The notes under the pieces are model-generated. The model saw only the letters and a list, made by a program, of their open reading frames with translations, had not been told where the DNA came from and searched no databases. This document shows, piece after piece, positions 13,374 to 25,395 of a stretch of DNA of 64,000 bases. Source of the DNA: Scortum barcoo (Eukaryota > Chordata > Actinopteri > Centrarchiformes > Terapontidae); NCBI GenBank assembly GCA_023238725.1, contig CM041546.1, positions 23,196,085 through 23,260,084 of the forward strand. Direction: 5' to 3'. The stretch's first letter is position 1. Each line of letters opens with the position of its first letter. A program made the translations under genes and the position numbers.

Positions 13374-14226
13374 TTATCTGGGTGTTGTTGTTGTCATATT
13401 TATTAAATTGTTGTCAGGGCAAGTGAGTGAGGTGGCACGTTGCAGATGATGTGCGAGGACAGATGTTCATGGCTGAAACTTGCTTTGTTTTAATTTTTCA
13501 AATATTTGTAATCATTTATACCAAATAAGAAATGACTTTGAGGAGGAGGGAGAATAAATTTGAGCCACTTTATGTTGACAAAATATATGTTGTATATTAA
13601 ATATACTATATATCCATTAATCGTCTGTGCAGTGGTATAATTTGAATGTAATTACAGCAGACTATATGTCTGTAATGTATCTACAAGGACTAATAAATGT
13701 ATCTACTTTATCTGTCTACCTGCCTATTTACCAACCTAATTATTATTTATCTGTCTAACTACCCACTCATCCCTCATCTTAGTCATAGGACAGGTCAAGG
13801 CAGGTTTTTTTAGCTGGATGACCCTACATTGTTTTGGTAGAGACTTCTGCGCTGACACCCCCACAACGTCAGCTCAGTGGTATCATTGAAATGAATGAGG
13901 GGAATGCAGTTTCTTCACAGTATTAAGCTCCGTCTGTCTGAACACCCTGGCTGAAACTCATAACTTACACTGGCACACGAACGCACAAATCCTGCACAAA
14001 AACTACACACGTCATCTCTGCAGCCCATGCGGCTGCGCCTCTCCACGCTTGTTCTCCTCTCTGACTGGATCGACCTCCTGATATGAACCATCTACAAAAC
14101 TCCCTCCTCCGTCTACTTTGGCGGTTCCACCTCCCACCTTCACCTCCTCTTCCTCCTCTCTCTCTTGCCCCCATCACCAACCGAATCCTGGCTTCTTCTC
14201 CTGCTCTTCCTCTTCTACCGTCCCAC

Positions 14227-14258
14227 CTCCCTCCTCCTCCTCCTCCTCCTCCTCCTCC
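14227..14258 (+). repeat. (TCC)n trinucleotide tract
   Basis: About ten TCC/CTC units. Confidence 0.95.
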
Positions 14259-14330
14259 CAACACCCGCTGAACAGAGAGAGAGACTGTGTTAGTGTCAGT
14301 AGCCCTGCCTGTGGTGCCTGGTGGAGAGTG

Positions 14331-14513
14331 TGGATTAGACGCACAGGCCTGATTAGCTGCTTGTTTACCTACCAGCACCACCACTATCACAACCACGGGG
14401 CTTCAAGGGCAACACCAGATCATCTCCACACACACCCCCCAAACACACAGAAAAAAAAAAAAAAAAACAGCCAACAGACACACTGTGTTGAGCGCTTCTG
14501 GTGTGCATGTGTG
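14331..14513 (+). repeat. Local duplication, copy 2
   Basis: Direct copy of 13209-13373, about 1.12 kb away, with small insertions and an A17 run beside its CA-rich segment. The ttcaagggcaacaccagatc block is identical in both. Confidence 0.85.
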
Positions 14514-14599
14514 AAATCGTCTGTGCGTGTCTATGTGGTGTGTGAGCCATCATGCCCCCGTTGCGTCGCCCACCATGGCACAGGGCTCTTAATTAAGAG

Positions 14600-14640
14600 A
14601 AGTGTGTGTTTATGTGTGTGTGTGTTTGTGTGTGTGTGTT
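14600..14640 (+). repeat. Interrupted (GT)n
   Basis: GT-rich run, inverted relative to the CA run at 14719. Confidence 0.9.
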
Positions 14641-14715
14641 CTGGGGCGGAGCAGCTGGCAGGAGGCACTGGGGCCAGAGAACATCTGCAGGAGGCCGCTG
14701 CAACACGCAACACGC

Positions 14716-14718
<3 letters not shown>

Positions 14719-14754
<36 letters not shown>
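14719..14754 (+). repeat. (CA)18 microsatellite
   Basis: Pure CA run, complementary to 14600-14640 about 80 bp away. Confidence 0.95.
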
Positions 14755-14756
<2 letters not shown>

Positions 14757-14924
14757 GACAGACATCTATACACACATTAAGAGGCATATGAACGCACACA
14801 TAACTACACACATCATGGCCACTTGGCAACTCGCACCCCTGAGAACAGAGAAATACACACTTGCAAGCACACACGCAGACCCGCTGAACGCTGCCATCGC
14901 CACTGCCGCCATACCAGTGGGACT

Positions 14925-14938
14925 GTCACCATAGCAAC
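14925..14938 (+). promoter_or_regulatory. RFX X-box, full consensus match
   Basis: gtcaccatagcaac fits GTNRCC-N2-RGYAAC at every position. Confidence 0.45.
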
Positions 14939-15142
14939 CCAGGACCGGCCATGTCACCCTGGTTTAGTGAGATGGGTGACAGCAAGAGAGAGTGAGAGAT
15001 AGGCAGGCGATAAAAAGAGCAAAAGACAAAGACAGAGAGCGAGGGGCATTAAATACCCTCCACAATGCTAGCTTCAGTCTTGTTTTGAAACAAAAGGGTG
15101 AAGAGAAAGAGAGAGACACACAGAGAGAGAAATAAAGAAAGA

Positions 15143-15144
15143 GG

Positions 15145-15182
<38 letters not shown>
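15143..15182 (+). repeat. (GA)n tract
   Basis: GA run with one GAAA interruption, in a purine-rich stretch. Confidence 0.95.
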
Positions 15183-15318
15183 ATCCAAAGGCGTTTCATC
15201 CACCGAGCAGCTCTGGATGTGAGGAGGTCAGCAGCTTAGAGGACTTCAGACGCACCACAGGGCCCTCAGAAGTCAGTCTCCTTTTTCAATAAGTCAAGAG
15301 GAGCTGTATAGTTGTGTA

Positions 15319-15338
15319 ACACACACACACACACACAT
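15319..15338 (+). repeat. (AC)n microsatellite
   Basis: Short AC run. Confidence 0.9.
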
Positions 15339-16274
15339 ATGTGATGTCATCATGTTGGTAGAAAGCGAAAAGGTAGAGAGGACAGGGACTTTGACCTTGC
15401 TATGGGGCAAAGGTTACAGCTGAGGGTAAAGGATTAAAGGATCATATCAGCCTTAGTGAGTTTTCTTTATCTCCTGCTGTTATCTGTGTCAGCCCGTATA
15501 AGAAATTTACTTTAACATCAGTTGTGTTGCTTTACCTTTGACCCCTCATGAAGTGACACTATGTCTTGCAGTGGTTCAAGGCACCCGACTGTAAAATTTG
15601 CTGTGTTTATCTGTATGAACCAACTAATACATTTACATTTTCTCTTTCTGATAATGAAAAAATTCACTACATTTGGATGAAAACCTCCTAAGAGTTCTCA
15701 CATTAGTATATGTTAAAAAGAGAAATATAGCATTGACAACAAATAGTTAAAATAAACATTATCCATTGTCATCTTATCTGCAACAAGAAGACACAGCATG
15801 ACATTGACCATTTACAGCAAATTGTTATATAGGTAGATCTGGAGAAGGCTCTGCTCTTTGAGTGAGGGCAAGAAGAACAAAACTCCAGCCCAAAAGGGAT
15901 TATTACATTCATTTACATTTTTGCCAAGCATTAGAAGAGAAGTTCAACACCATTTCCATATGAGTCCTTTAAATATGAAACTGGAGCTCAGGGAGGTGAG
16001 AGAGAAATCTGCAAACCAGCACCTCTAAAGCTCACAAATTAACACATTATATCTTTTTTGTTTGATCCGTACAAAAAAGCGGAGAGGACAGGCTGTGGTT
16101 TTGTGGTATATGCTGGACACAGAGGTCTTGTCATGACTGTGCAGCTGATAAATGGTGAGGCATGAGTGAAGCGGCTGATGCACATAAAGTGACGCAAGCA
16201 CAACTTTGGTCCTCTGCCTGAACTAATGTGATGCTCTTTATGTGTAGCGGTGAATAAACACGACTTAGATGAAC

Positions 16275-16300
16275 GCGCGACAGGCGCGACAGGCGCGACA
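16275..16300 (+). repeat. Nine-base GC-rich tandem repeat
   Basis: Three units of cgcgacagg-type sequence in AT-rich surroundings. Confidence 0.8.
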
Positions 16301-19300
16301 TTTGAAATATCTATTTCTGTTGATTAGAGTGTTTAATATTCTGTAGTGTCTTAGATTCATACCTTCCACACATCTTGTTTCAGTTTGGAGAAATAATAAC
16401 ACTGATAACAGCGGTGTATCACGCTGCAAAGGGCCTCGCTGGTGTCTGAACTTTCTTCCCTGTGGAGGAATAAATGTTAACATGAGCAACTGTTATGTGT
16501 TTCCCTGAAAGATGAAGCAAGATACAGACTACCAATCATGTACTCTGTGGCCTCATTTGTTTACAGTAATTGCACCAGGGTATCACTATTAATGGTATAA
16601 TGATGTTTAAAGATGAGACACGGAGCACCTTTAAATCATCTTCCGCTAGTGTTTTGCATGGTCGTTCCATCACTGCATTGCATAACAGAAGGATGGCCTT
16701 ATTAGCTGCTAATGTCAGTGAAATAAGCTAATCCACTAAATAACAAAAGTCAAGTCATATTTAAGTGGCGTTGCTTTAGGAGGCATCTAGAGGTCCAGGT
16801 TTGGTTTAAATTGCATTAAAAGCCAAAGGTTGGTGGTGCTGAAGGCGAGCGGTTGATGTAAAGTGATCTCTGGCTATTGGAGGAAAAAGGTCAATAGCAC
16901 CAGTATGATCCCTTGAGTCTTTAACTGTCTGTACATGAATTGGCAAATGGTCCGTAACCACAAAGACAAGGACACGCACAAACACACATCACCGCCAAAC
17001 AGCATCTCTACAGAGCTTGCGTATTTATGTCCCAGCATGTGGCGATACACGCGTAGCCTTGTGTGTCTGCACCGTGTGGGCGCATACGTGTGATTATTTT
17101 TATATGTTCATGCATGCGTGTGTAAGAGAGAGATGTAGGGTGACGTGAGATTTACGCATATTCATTGATCAATATTTGCCCTCCCTGGGCTGTTCTATAC
17201 AGTATCGATTTGCAGCCAGAGCCTGGGGCATACGTGCTTGACCCCTGACCGCAGTAAAACAATAATATGCTTCCATAAAAAACAATGTGTCCCCAGTCTG
17301 CACTATAGAACTGGAGCAGAAAACTACATTAGTTCAGACCAATATGACAAAGAGTGAGAGTTTAATGCTCCTGAGCTCATTTCACTTAAAATATCTCCTA
17401 CATCATGAAAAGTTAGATGATTAAATCCCCACAGCAGGTTTTTGAGATGCGACTGATTGTTTCTGGGGTAAAAAGGACTAGTTGTAAAGTGGTGGGAATT
17501 ATCTCAAGCACCTAGAAGTAAAAGTTCATTTTCAGCAGAGCGAGCTGTAGAGACAGCACTGACTATCACGGGTATAAAGCGATAAGGTGATCGCGTTGGG
17601 GAATGGCACCTAATTTACACATCCAGCACATGCAGAGCAGCATTAGCATTCATTTGAAGGCGTGCTGCTGGCCAACAAATTCAAGTCAAATCTTCGCTCA
17701 CCTTTTAGTCCTAGCAGGTACTATCTGCTGCTGCTGGAAACGAGGTTGAGGCTTGTGAGTGAGCCAACGCAGCCACACTGTGCGCCGTAAAAAGCAAACT
17801 AATAAGCTGAAGGATACTAAAACAATCCATATACTAATATATAAGTGCGCTTTAGAAGGAAATGTTTAAAATAGAATTGAATTTACAGTGGTGAAAAATA
17901 CTTCCAGGACTAGCATCTTTTCCCAGTTCAAATGAAAACTTAGGCACGCTGATAGAATAGGATCAAACATAAAGAGGCAACAAACTGATTAGGCATATGT
18001 AAAGTAATAACCTGGAGGAATTTTCACTAGGAGATGTCTAATCCAGGAATATTTTTAAAGATCGGTATCAGCTAAAAAAAAAAAAAAAAAATCTCAGCCT
18101 ATTTTCCTATTTCTCTGCTTTGTTTGTCAATGTCGGTCTGTTAGTGTTGCAGCGCTGCACTCTTTTACCACAGCCAGCCCATCCACATTTCTCTGCATAT
18201 GACAGTGAACGTGTGAATGTGAAAAAATTCTTCGGTTGCACCGGGGAGTGACTCTGTTCTGACACCTGGATTGGCAAAATACAAGGATTCACTAAGATCT
18301 GACGCTTAATATCTTTAGCAAAAGAGCAGTGTTGAAAACATTCAGGTTGCAGCTTCTCATTTCAGTTCAGTTGTTTTCACAGTTTAAAATAACAAAGTCG
18401 CCAGCGATGGGTCCTATCAGCTGTGGCTAATTAATATTAAATCTGTGACTAACTTGTATTTAACTGTGTTCAAGTGTGCTCTTCAAAGATTGTCTGTGAG
18501 GGAAAACCTCACACTCTGTAACACAACTGAACAATCAGAGTAAGACTGTGTTGTCCTCTTTCTAGCTGATCTGTCACATGAGTTTTTCCACTTACAATTT
18601 CATTCATATCAATATCATATTTTAATAATAATTTGGGCTTATCAACTCATCAACATATTTTTAAACCAGCTCCTTCAGTATTCGGATCAAGTAGCTGGTA
18701 AAACATTCTCCTACGTCAGATTTAAGCTACAACTGTTATTTCAGTATGTTAGATACATAACTAATGTCATCATGTCTAAATACAAATAAGTATTGTATTG
18801 GCAGATATCCAACATCAAAAGACTTGGATCAGGATCAGGGCCAAAAAAAAAACTCTGTGCCTGTTTTAAAAATCTCTCAGCTATAGCACTCTGAATTCAA
18901 GTGACTGAAATTGGTGTCAAAATGTCCTGATGTTTTTCTCATTATATTATTTTTACATTCCTTCCAAGCCTGAAAAATGTAGAGAAACGGTGTGAGCTGT
19001 TTGCTCTGCAGGGAGAGACAACAAAAGTGACACATTATGAGCAATGCAACTGAAGCTCTGGTGGAATTTGTGAAGATTCGCGAGCGAAGAAAATCTGTTT
19101 TGTTGCCATAACTAAACCAGCACATTTAGACTGAGGAAATAAACATGTTATGATTAATTTACAGACTCTTACATAGAAGATCATAATAAGGACATAATCT
19201 GTGTGTGTACGCACTGTGTGTGTATATGCATGTTTGTGCGTGAGTAATACAGTAATGAAAGCCTGCTCCGGTTCCAGCCAAATTCAGCATTAATGATGGA

Positions 19301-19704
19301 CTGAGATCAGCTCTAGCTGTGGGATCAAATACTCCGTCTGCTAAATAATGTAGCGTAGGGGGCCAATGACAGTCCCATATGGACCTGAGAGGGAAACATT
19401 GGAAGCCTAACGTATAGCAGGTACTATAAGTATGTCAGCAACTGCTGTTAAATACTCTGGAGCTGGAGGAAGGATCACTGCCAGATATATACAGTATTTA
19501 TGTGCGTATGTGTACGCATGCATGTGTGCAAAGCACATTTGAGGGTGTGTGTATGCAGCAGTGCACGTCCCAAATGACTGTGCGTGTGTGTTTGTGTTTG
19601 TGACTATGTCGGCAATGTGTGTCACTCATCAATAATGTACGGCTCTTGGCTCTCCCCTCTTCAAAGCCAGTGACGCTCAGTGTTCCACATAATTAACTCT
19701 CTCT

Positions 19705-19728
19705 AACACACACACACACACACACACA
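19705..19728 (+). repeat. (AC)n microsatellite
   Basis: Pure AC run of about 12 units. Confidence 0.95.
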
Positions 19729-20716
19729 AACACAGAGACAAAAATACAACTGAGGAAACAGCAGACAAATACACAGATATAAATGAGCTAAAAGTCTAAG
19801 GCGTCCACAGAAGATTAAAAAAAAGAACGTCCCAAACCGTCCTTTTTATTATTTATTGGTGGTAGAAAAGAAGTGAAATTTATTCCTAAAATTGCTGAAT
19901 CAGTGTTTAATCATCTGTTGAATAACTCAAAAGGGCCACTGCAACCTTTGAGGTGGGAGAAGATTCAGACTTCTCATTCCTCAACATTAGAAAAACCTGG
20001 GGTGTCTCAATTTCTGGAGATAAGCATGGTGGAAACTGGTGCTGACTAGAATTTGTGTCATTTAAGAGGGAAGACAAGATAACTAAGAAGAGCCATAAAT
20101 GCCTCCCCCCCCCCCACCTTCTCATGGCAGTTTTGCTGTAACTAGGCTGGTGGTGCTGGTAACTAGGCTGTGCTCGTGATGACATCACAAGCACAAATAT
20201 GGATGCTCTGTTGCAGCATTTAAAACCCATCTCTGTTCATTTCTAATGGGGAATCTTAAAGAAGACACAGGCTGACAGATGATCATTTTTCAGGAAAAAT
20301 AAATGGCTAATAAAGGAATAATCAAGCAAGAAATGCAATGACGACCATAACGATAATGATTTTTTTGTGTGTCTCATTGGATTTTCCTCTTTGTGCTTTT
20401 ATTGAAATGGATTAAAATAGTCAGAACGGCAGGGCGGCAAGGATCTATTTTCTGACAATTGTGTGCTTTGAAATTGTGCTTACAAAAATGTGTAAAATAC
20501 ACACAGACAGACATGCAGAAACGCATCTGCACACACGTACACACACAAACACACACACAAGAAGTGAGTGGTGTTGATGCCAGCTTGGAGTGATGGTAAT
20601 ATCAGAGACTGGAGGAGCTGCTAATGAACAGTGCGAATGGGAAGAAAGGCTCCAGCTCAATCCACTAATTGCCTTAAAAGCTTTTCATACAATTTACCCT
20701 GTCAACAGAGATGGTG

Positions 20717-20735
20717 GTGTGTGTGTGTGTGTGTG
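20717..20735 (+). repeat. (TG)n microsatellite
   Basis: Short TG run. Confidence 0.9.
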
Positions 20736-20939
20736 AGTCTGTGTAGTGAATCGGGTGGGTGGGATATGGGATAAGAAAAAGAGATAATTCTGAGAAAACA
20801 TATTGTAAAAATGCACAATGGTTTTACACCTACGCAGCCCCAATCAGACACACAGTCTCGCACATACACCAAGACATCTTATTCAGTGGAAGCCAGTAGC
20901 ATTTAAAACAGACACCCTAAAAGAGCCATAACCACTGTC

Positions 20940-20967
20940 CACACACACACACACACACACACACACA
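20940..20967 (+). repeat. (CA)14 microsatellite
   Basis: Pure CA run. Confidence 0.95.
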
Positions 20968-23900
20968 TTCCAACATACATGCATTCGTACATATAGCCAT
21001 ATCTTTTACACAGACAGACACACACACCGCCCGCTCCGTGCCACACACATCGCAAGCTACGCTGGCAGCGGGTGCTGTAGCGTGCTGCCGTCGCCCTCAT
21101 TAAAGTAAAAAGCCTGCTGAGTGTTTTAAGCAGCATTAAGGCAACAGCAGAGTCATAAATACAGGCAGCTCTGCTCTCCAGTACGGCTCCCTGGCCTATT
21201 GTTCATAACACACAGCTCAAGGACCGGAGTGACACACAGTACAGTACTGCACAGGCGCACACACTTCTCTGTATCAAAGAGAAATCAAGCTGAACCAATC
21301 ACACTATTTCTACTGGCACACAGTACTCAAAAAAGTCTAGACATTTCAACGAACAGAGAAGTGTTCAGGAAAGTTCAGTTGTCTTCACTGAATCATGGTA
21401 TCCAATCGTTTGTCAAAGACTACAGGCCCTATCTTACACCCGGAGCAAAGCAGAGAAACTGTCATTGCTCCTTTCTGACCAACACAGTTGTCATTTTTTA
21501 CACCCAGCATATCCTCTGATATAGACTATTGTACCAACTTACAAAATCTACCATTCAAATAGCAATGTGCATTCCAAAAGAAAAGAAACATTGATTGGTT
21601 TAATTCATGTTACACCAAAAACACATTTATAATTAACTGAGAGACTAAACAGAACCCCTTTGCATCTTGTGCCTTACTTTGCGCCCAGATTATGTGCTTT
21701 TACCCAGTAAAAGTGGAGTTGGACATACCATTAATGCATTTAAGCCCTGTACTTTAGATCATGTGCTATAAGTTGTTTAAATACGACCCAAAAACTTTGT
21801 ACTAGTATCAGTTTGCCACACATTCCTTCCCTTTTCTCCAGCATCCAAAATGAACTCTTCAGATTAATGGCGAAGGTGGCTGGAAACATGAAAACAATTC
21901 ACCAGCCAGACAGATTCTTTTACTAAACAAAAATAATACATTCCTTTTTACTATTTTCACAATTAAACATATTATCTTGGTGTCATGTGTGATTCTCAAT
22001 CAATATTATAGCAATTTGCAGAGTTAATATTAGTAACCTTTGGTTAGCTGTTCAGTTTGATCACTGACTCAGTCAAGGACAGGCAGCTGACTAAGAGAAA
22101 AAATGTCTTACTACCAAGTTATACCCTAGCTTGACTGTGTTCACACAATTTACAACTATGAAACATAGAAAAATCTACACATTTCAGTGGAATCACTGGG
22201 ATCAGCAGGCACATTTCACTACAGCTCTGAAATGTAAAATTAAGCCACTAACCAGTTATTATTCAATAATTAAAATAATTAGTTCCACCATGAACAGAGA
22301 GAAGTAGAGACTCCAAAATTGAGGAAATCCGTATTTCCAAAAGCATCCAGTAACTGTGGACTTCATCTGCTGAGTATGTGCAACTTTGAGCACAAGTTTC
22401 TCCTGTGTGTACGTGTTTGTATGTGTGCCCATAAAACACTTGAATGAGCCGTCAAGTGTCTACAGTGTTTGTGCATGTATGAGTACAAGCTAAAGATTAA
22501 TGTATAATACTGTTGATGTAAGAACGGGTGCAGCGTTGAGATGTGTCACCTAATTATTGTGATCAGACAGAAAAATAAAAGTTTCCCCCCATGAAAAAAA
22601 AAAACATAGAAAAGCAACCAAACCAACTGCTGTCACACATGACTGCCAACACATGTCCTGCATCAGTAGCTGTGCCAAGCATACCTAATATCCATGGGTG
22701 GGTGGGGGTTGATGCTGATTGTATGGCAGCCAATAGAGAGAGAGTGGCAGGTCATGACCGGTGAAAAGGGGGTATGGGTGGGGGGTTTAGTAAGGAGGAG
22801 GGTCATGGGGCACCCACAGAGGTTGGAGGGGTCCTAGGTCAATTTATCACAGTCAATAGATGGATGGATGGAAGGATGAATAGGAAGGTAGATACCCCTA
22901 AGGGCTCACAGTGAAGGGCTGATGGTGACGGATAGAGCTGGAGGGGATCGGAGGAGTGGTGGGGGGGGTCCACTGTGTTTGTGTAGGTGGAAGGCTGCAT
23001 GTGTAAGTGTGCTCAGTTTTCATGCACATCCTCAAAAAGATCTGTTTTTGCATTTTTGTTTGTGTCTGTGTGGAGGTGTGTGTGGAGGTGTGGACATCCA
23101 GCTCAGCGGAGGTGTGTGTCTGTGTGTACGGAGGCCTCCAGACCTCGGACTCATCCCTGGAGTCTGACGTCTGTCAATACAGACAGCATGGAGAGGCAGC
23201 GCTGGCCCTGGGTCAACACCAAAGCCAAAGCCAATACCTGAAGACAGGCAATACACACATGTGCATACACAAGCACCAAAATCACACACGTGCACGCGGT
23301 CGGCAAGCCAATAACTGCAGCCCATTATTGAGCTGGCCAGGTCCAAGTTCTGACACGAGCCACAATTAACCCTTGAATCCCCAGTGGACTGCTGGATGTT
23401 CATTCGGAGCGGCTAACGAGGCTAAATGTAAGAGCAGTGGCTCCGGTAATGAGACAGGATAACTGTGCTGTGTTCCAGCCTGAGCAGGTCAGCTCTCACT
23501 GGCCCTGAGGATAATATCCTACTTCCAGATTCACGTTAGACCTGCCCTGCCTTGAATTACCTAGTTTAGTTTCTGGAACGGCTACAGTTGACTGTCACTG
23601 GACCAATAAACCAAAGTCCTCTTATCTCTGTTGCACACACACAAGCATGCACACACACAAGCATGGGTGGCAGCCTAGAGGTTACAGAGGCAGGGCGCAG
23701 GCTGCTTTATGCTTCAAACAAAGTGCTGTTTAGATGATCTTTCTGAATTTCAAAGCTCCTTTTCAATCATAGGACTGGTAGAGTGGTGTCCAACAGTCTA
23801 TCAGCTGTATGGCAACAGATTAAAAATCTTGCTTGTCCTTATTTTATTTTATATGTTTAAATATTGCATAACTGTTCACCGTGGAAAGGTACAAACAAAA

Positions 23901-24215
23901 ACTCTTTAACTTAACCTGCATTTATAATTTGATGTCATGTAGTCCAGTTAAAACATTTCTGTCAAGCCTCAAATGTCCACTGAATGAGGCTGCCTTGTGT
24001 TCAAGCTCCATCACTGCGGCTGGAGACGATCCTCTGCCACTGAGGCCTGCCAACGTGGCCAACGTCCACTGTAGCCGTGACCGAAGTGAAGTTATGACTT
24101 ACACACGGATCACCACTCCTCAATGTTTACACACTAGGTCTATTTTTTGCTGAGCATCTCATTTCATTGTCATGAAATGGACTTCTTGTTTGGTTCTTCT
24201 TGTTTGTTTATGTCA

Positions 24216-24294
24216 CTTTTCCTCTCCACTCTATTCCTCTCTTTTCCCCACCGTTTATATTCCACCAAGGCCGTTATCAGGCGCAAATGTGCGG
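24216..24294 (+). repeat. 79-bp duplication, copy 1
   Basis: From cttttcctctcc to aaatgtgcgg. 78 of 79 bases match 25317-25395 (A/G difference after cctctcc). The similarity ends sharply at both sides. Confidence 0.95.
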
Positions 24295-25316
24295 AAGCAG
24301 AGAAAGGACTACTACGGTCTTCACACACTATTCAAGAAATACAGACACAAAATAAGAAAAGTACAACCACCAAGTATCCTTTAGCACATTGATCCTAAAT
24401 TAGCTGCAAATATGTATTCAATTCCCCCGTATAGCACAAAAGATGGTGAAAAAAACTATGCGTGAAGATGACACAGTTCTGAAGTGTTTCTAGAGGACAT
24501 TTAAACCATGATGGAGCCTTGGCATAGCCAGAACACAACACAGCTGCGACACCTGAGGTTAAGCTAATGTTCTTATACACTTACCTCGCTTCTGTCAGCA
24601 AACACTTCCTGAGCACATCCTGCACCTGTCTCAAATTAGCATGTACAGGTGCCTCAGGAAGGCTTTTATTTTGAAACTGTGGCAAATCTTGAGTCAGCCA
24701 CCAAGGGCTACTGGTGCTTCATAAAACTTACTTAAAATTTGTGTTTATCTTTTGAATATTTTTTACACTGAATCAGTTTGGATATTTAATTAGAGCTCAG
24801 AGTTAATAAGAGCCCCAACAACACAAAGGAAAGTGGGGCAGATCTTTTTCAGGAGATTAGTTAGCCTGTCTAAATCTCACAAGCTGACTTCCAGTCTAGA
24901 AATGATCCAGTAAGAATCAGCAGCACACTGATACTCAAAACAATACTGAACAGAGAACTTTTTAAATATAAGAGATACCATGAGATTGTATCTGCAGGGT
25001 AAGAATGTGATAATGAGACACAGAGTGACTTAGCTTGTTTGGACTGCAGTGAAGTCATAAAGGTCATAGGAATGGTTAGAGAAGTGATTTAGAAAAGTGA
25101 TAACACTCATTGTCTTTGCTCAATCATGAGCGAAACTGTTATTATGAGCACTGGACAATTTAGTTACTCCATCGTTTACTGAAAAGACAAGTCAAGCTGT
25201 AGTATTTCCGATGGTACAATGTAACACACTGAGGGAAAAAAAAAAGAGGAGAGGAGCAGTGGACAAAATTATTTGTAAGAAATGTAACAACAAACAAGAA
25301 GAGCCACCCCACATTC

Positions 25317-25395
25317 CTTTTCCTCTCCGCTCTATTCCTCTCTTTTCCCCACCGTTTATATTCCACCAAGGCCGTTATCAGGCGCAAATGTGCGG
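25317..25395 (+). repeat. 79-bp duplication, copy 2
   Basis: Direct copy of 24216-24294, 1101 bp away. It is followed by non-repetitive sequence with TAATTA-type sites, which may be the original context. Confidence 0.95.

Larger units (their letters stand above)
4536..14000 (-). other. 50 kb convertase intron, part 1
   Basis: The exon-C-proximal part of the very long intron. Contents: a proline-codon-rich low-complexity patch near 4980-5040, a canonical RFX X-box near 5200, a decayed LINE at about 7841-8850, CpG-containing sequence near 9300-9600, a long (TG)25 at 9935, an AT palindrome near 11560, and a non-repetitive homeobox-site-rich stretch at about 12060-12280 (TAATTA and GTTTAAAC). 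The purine-rich tracts at 10000-10350 and 12300-12590 give long but meaningless ORFs on the opposite strand. Confidence 0.6.

Noticed and set aside
13965..14396. 143-codon minus-strand ORF with a polyglycine run
   Set aside because: It is the complement of the (TCC)n tract; no family signature.
14118..14780. 220-codon plus-strand ORF
   Set aside because: Made of TCC, CA and TG repeat translations (Ser, His-Thr, Cys-Val runs); no protein-like composition or splice context.
23672..23730. tRNA-like ggtggcagcctagaggtta, considered as a SINE head
   Set aside because: No B box at the right distance, no tail and no duplication; too weak.
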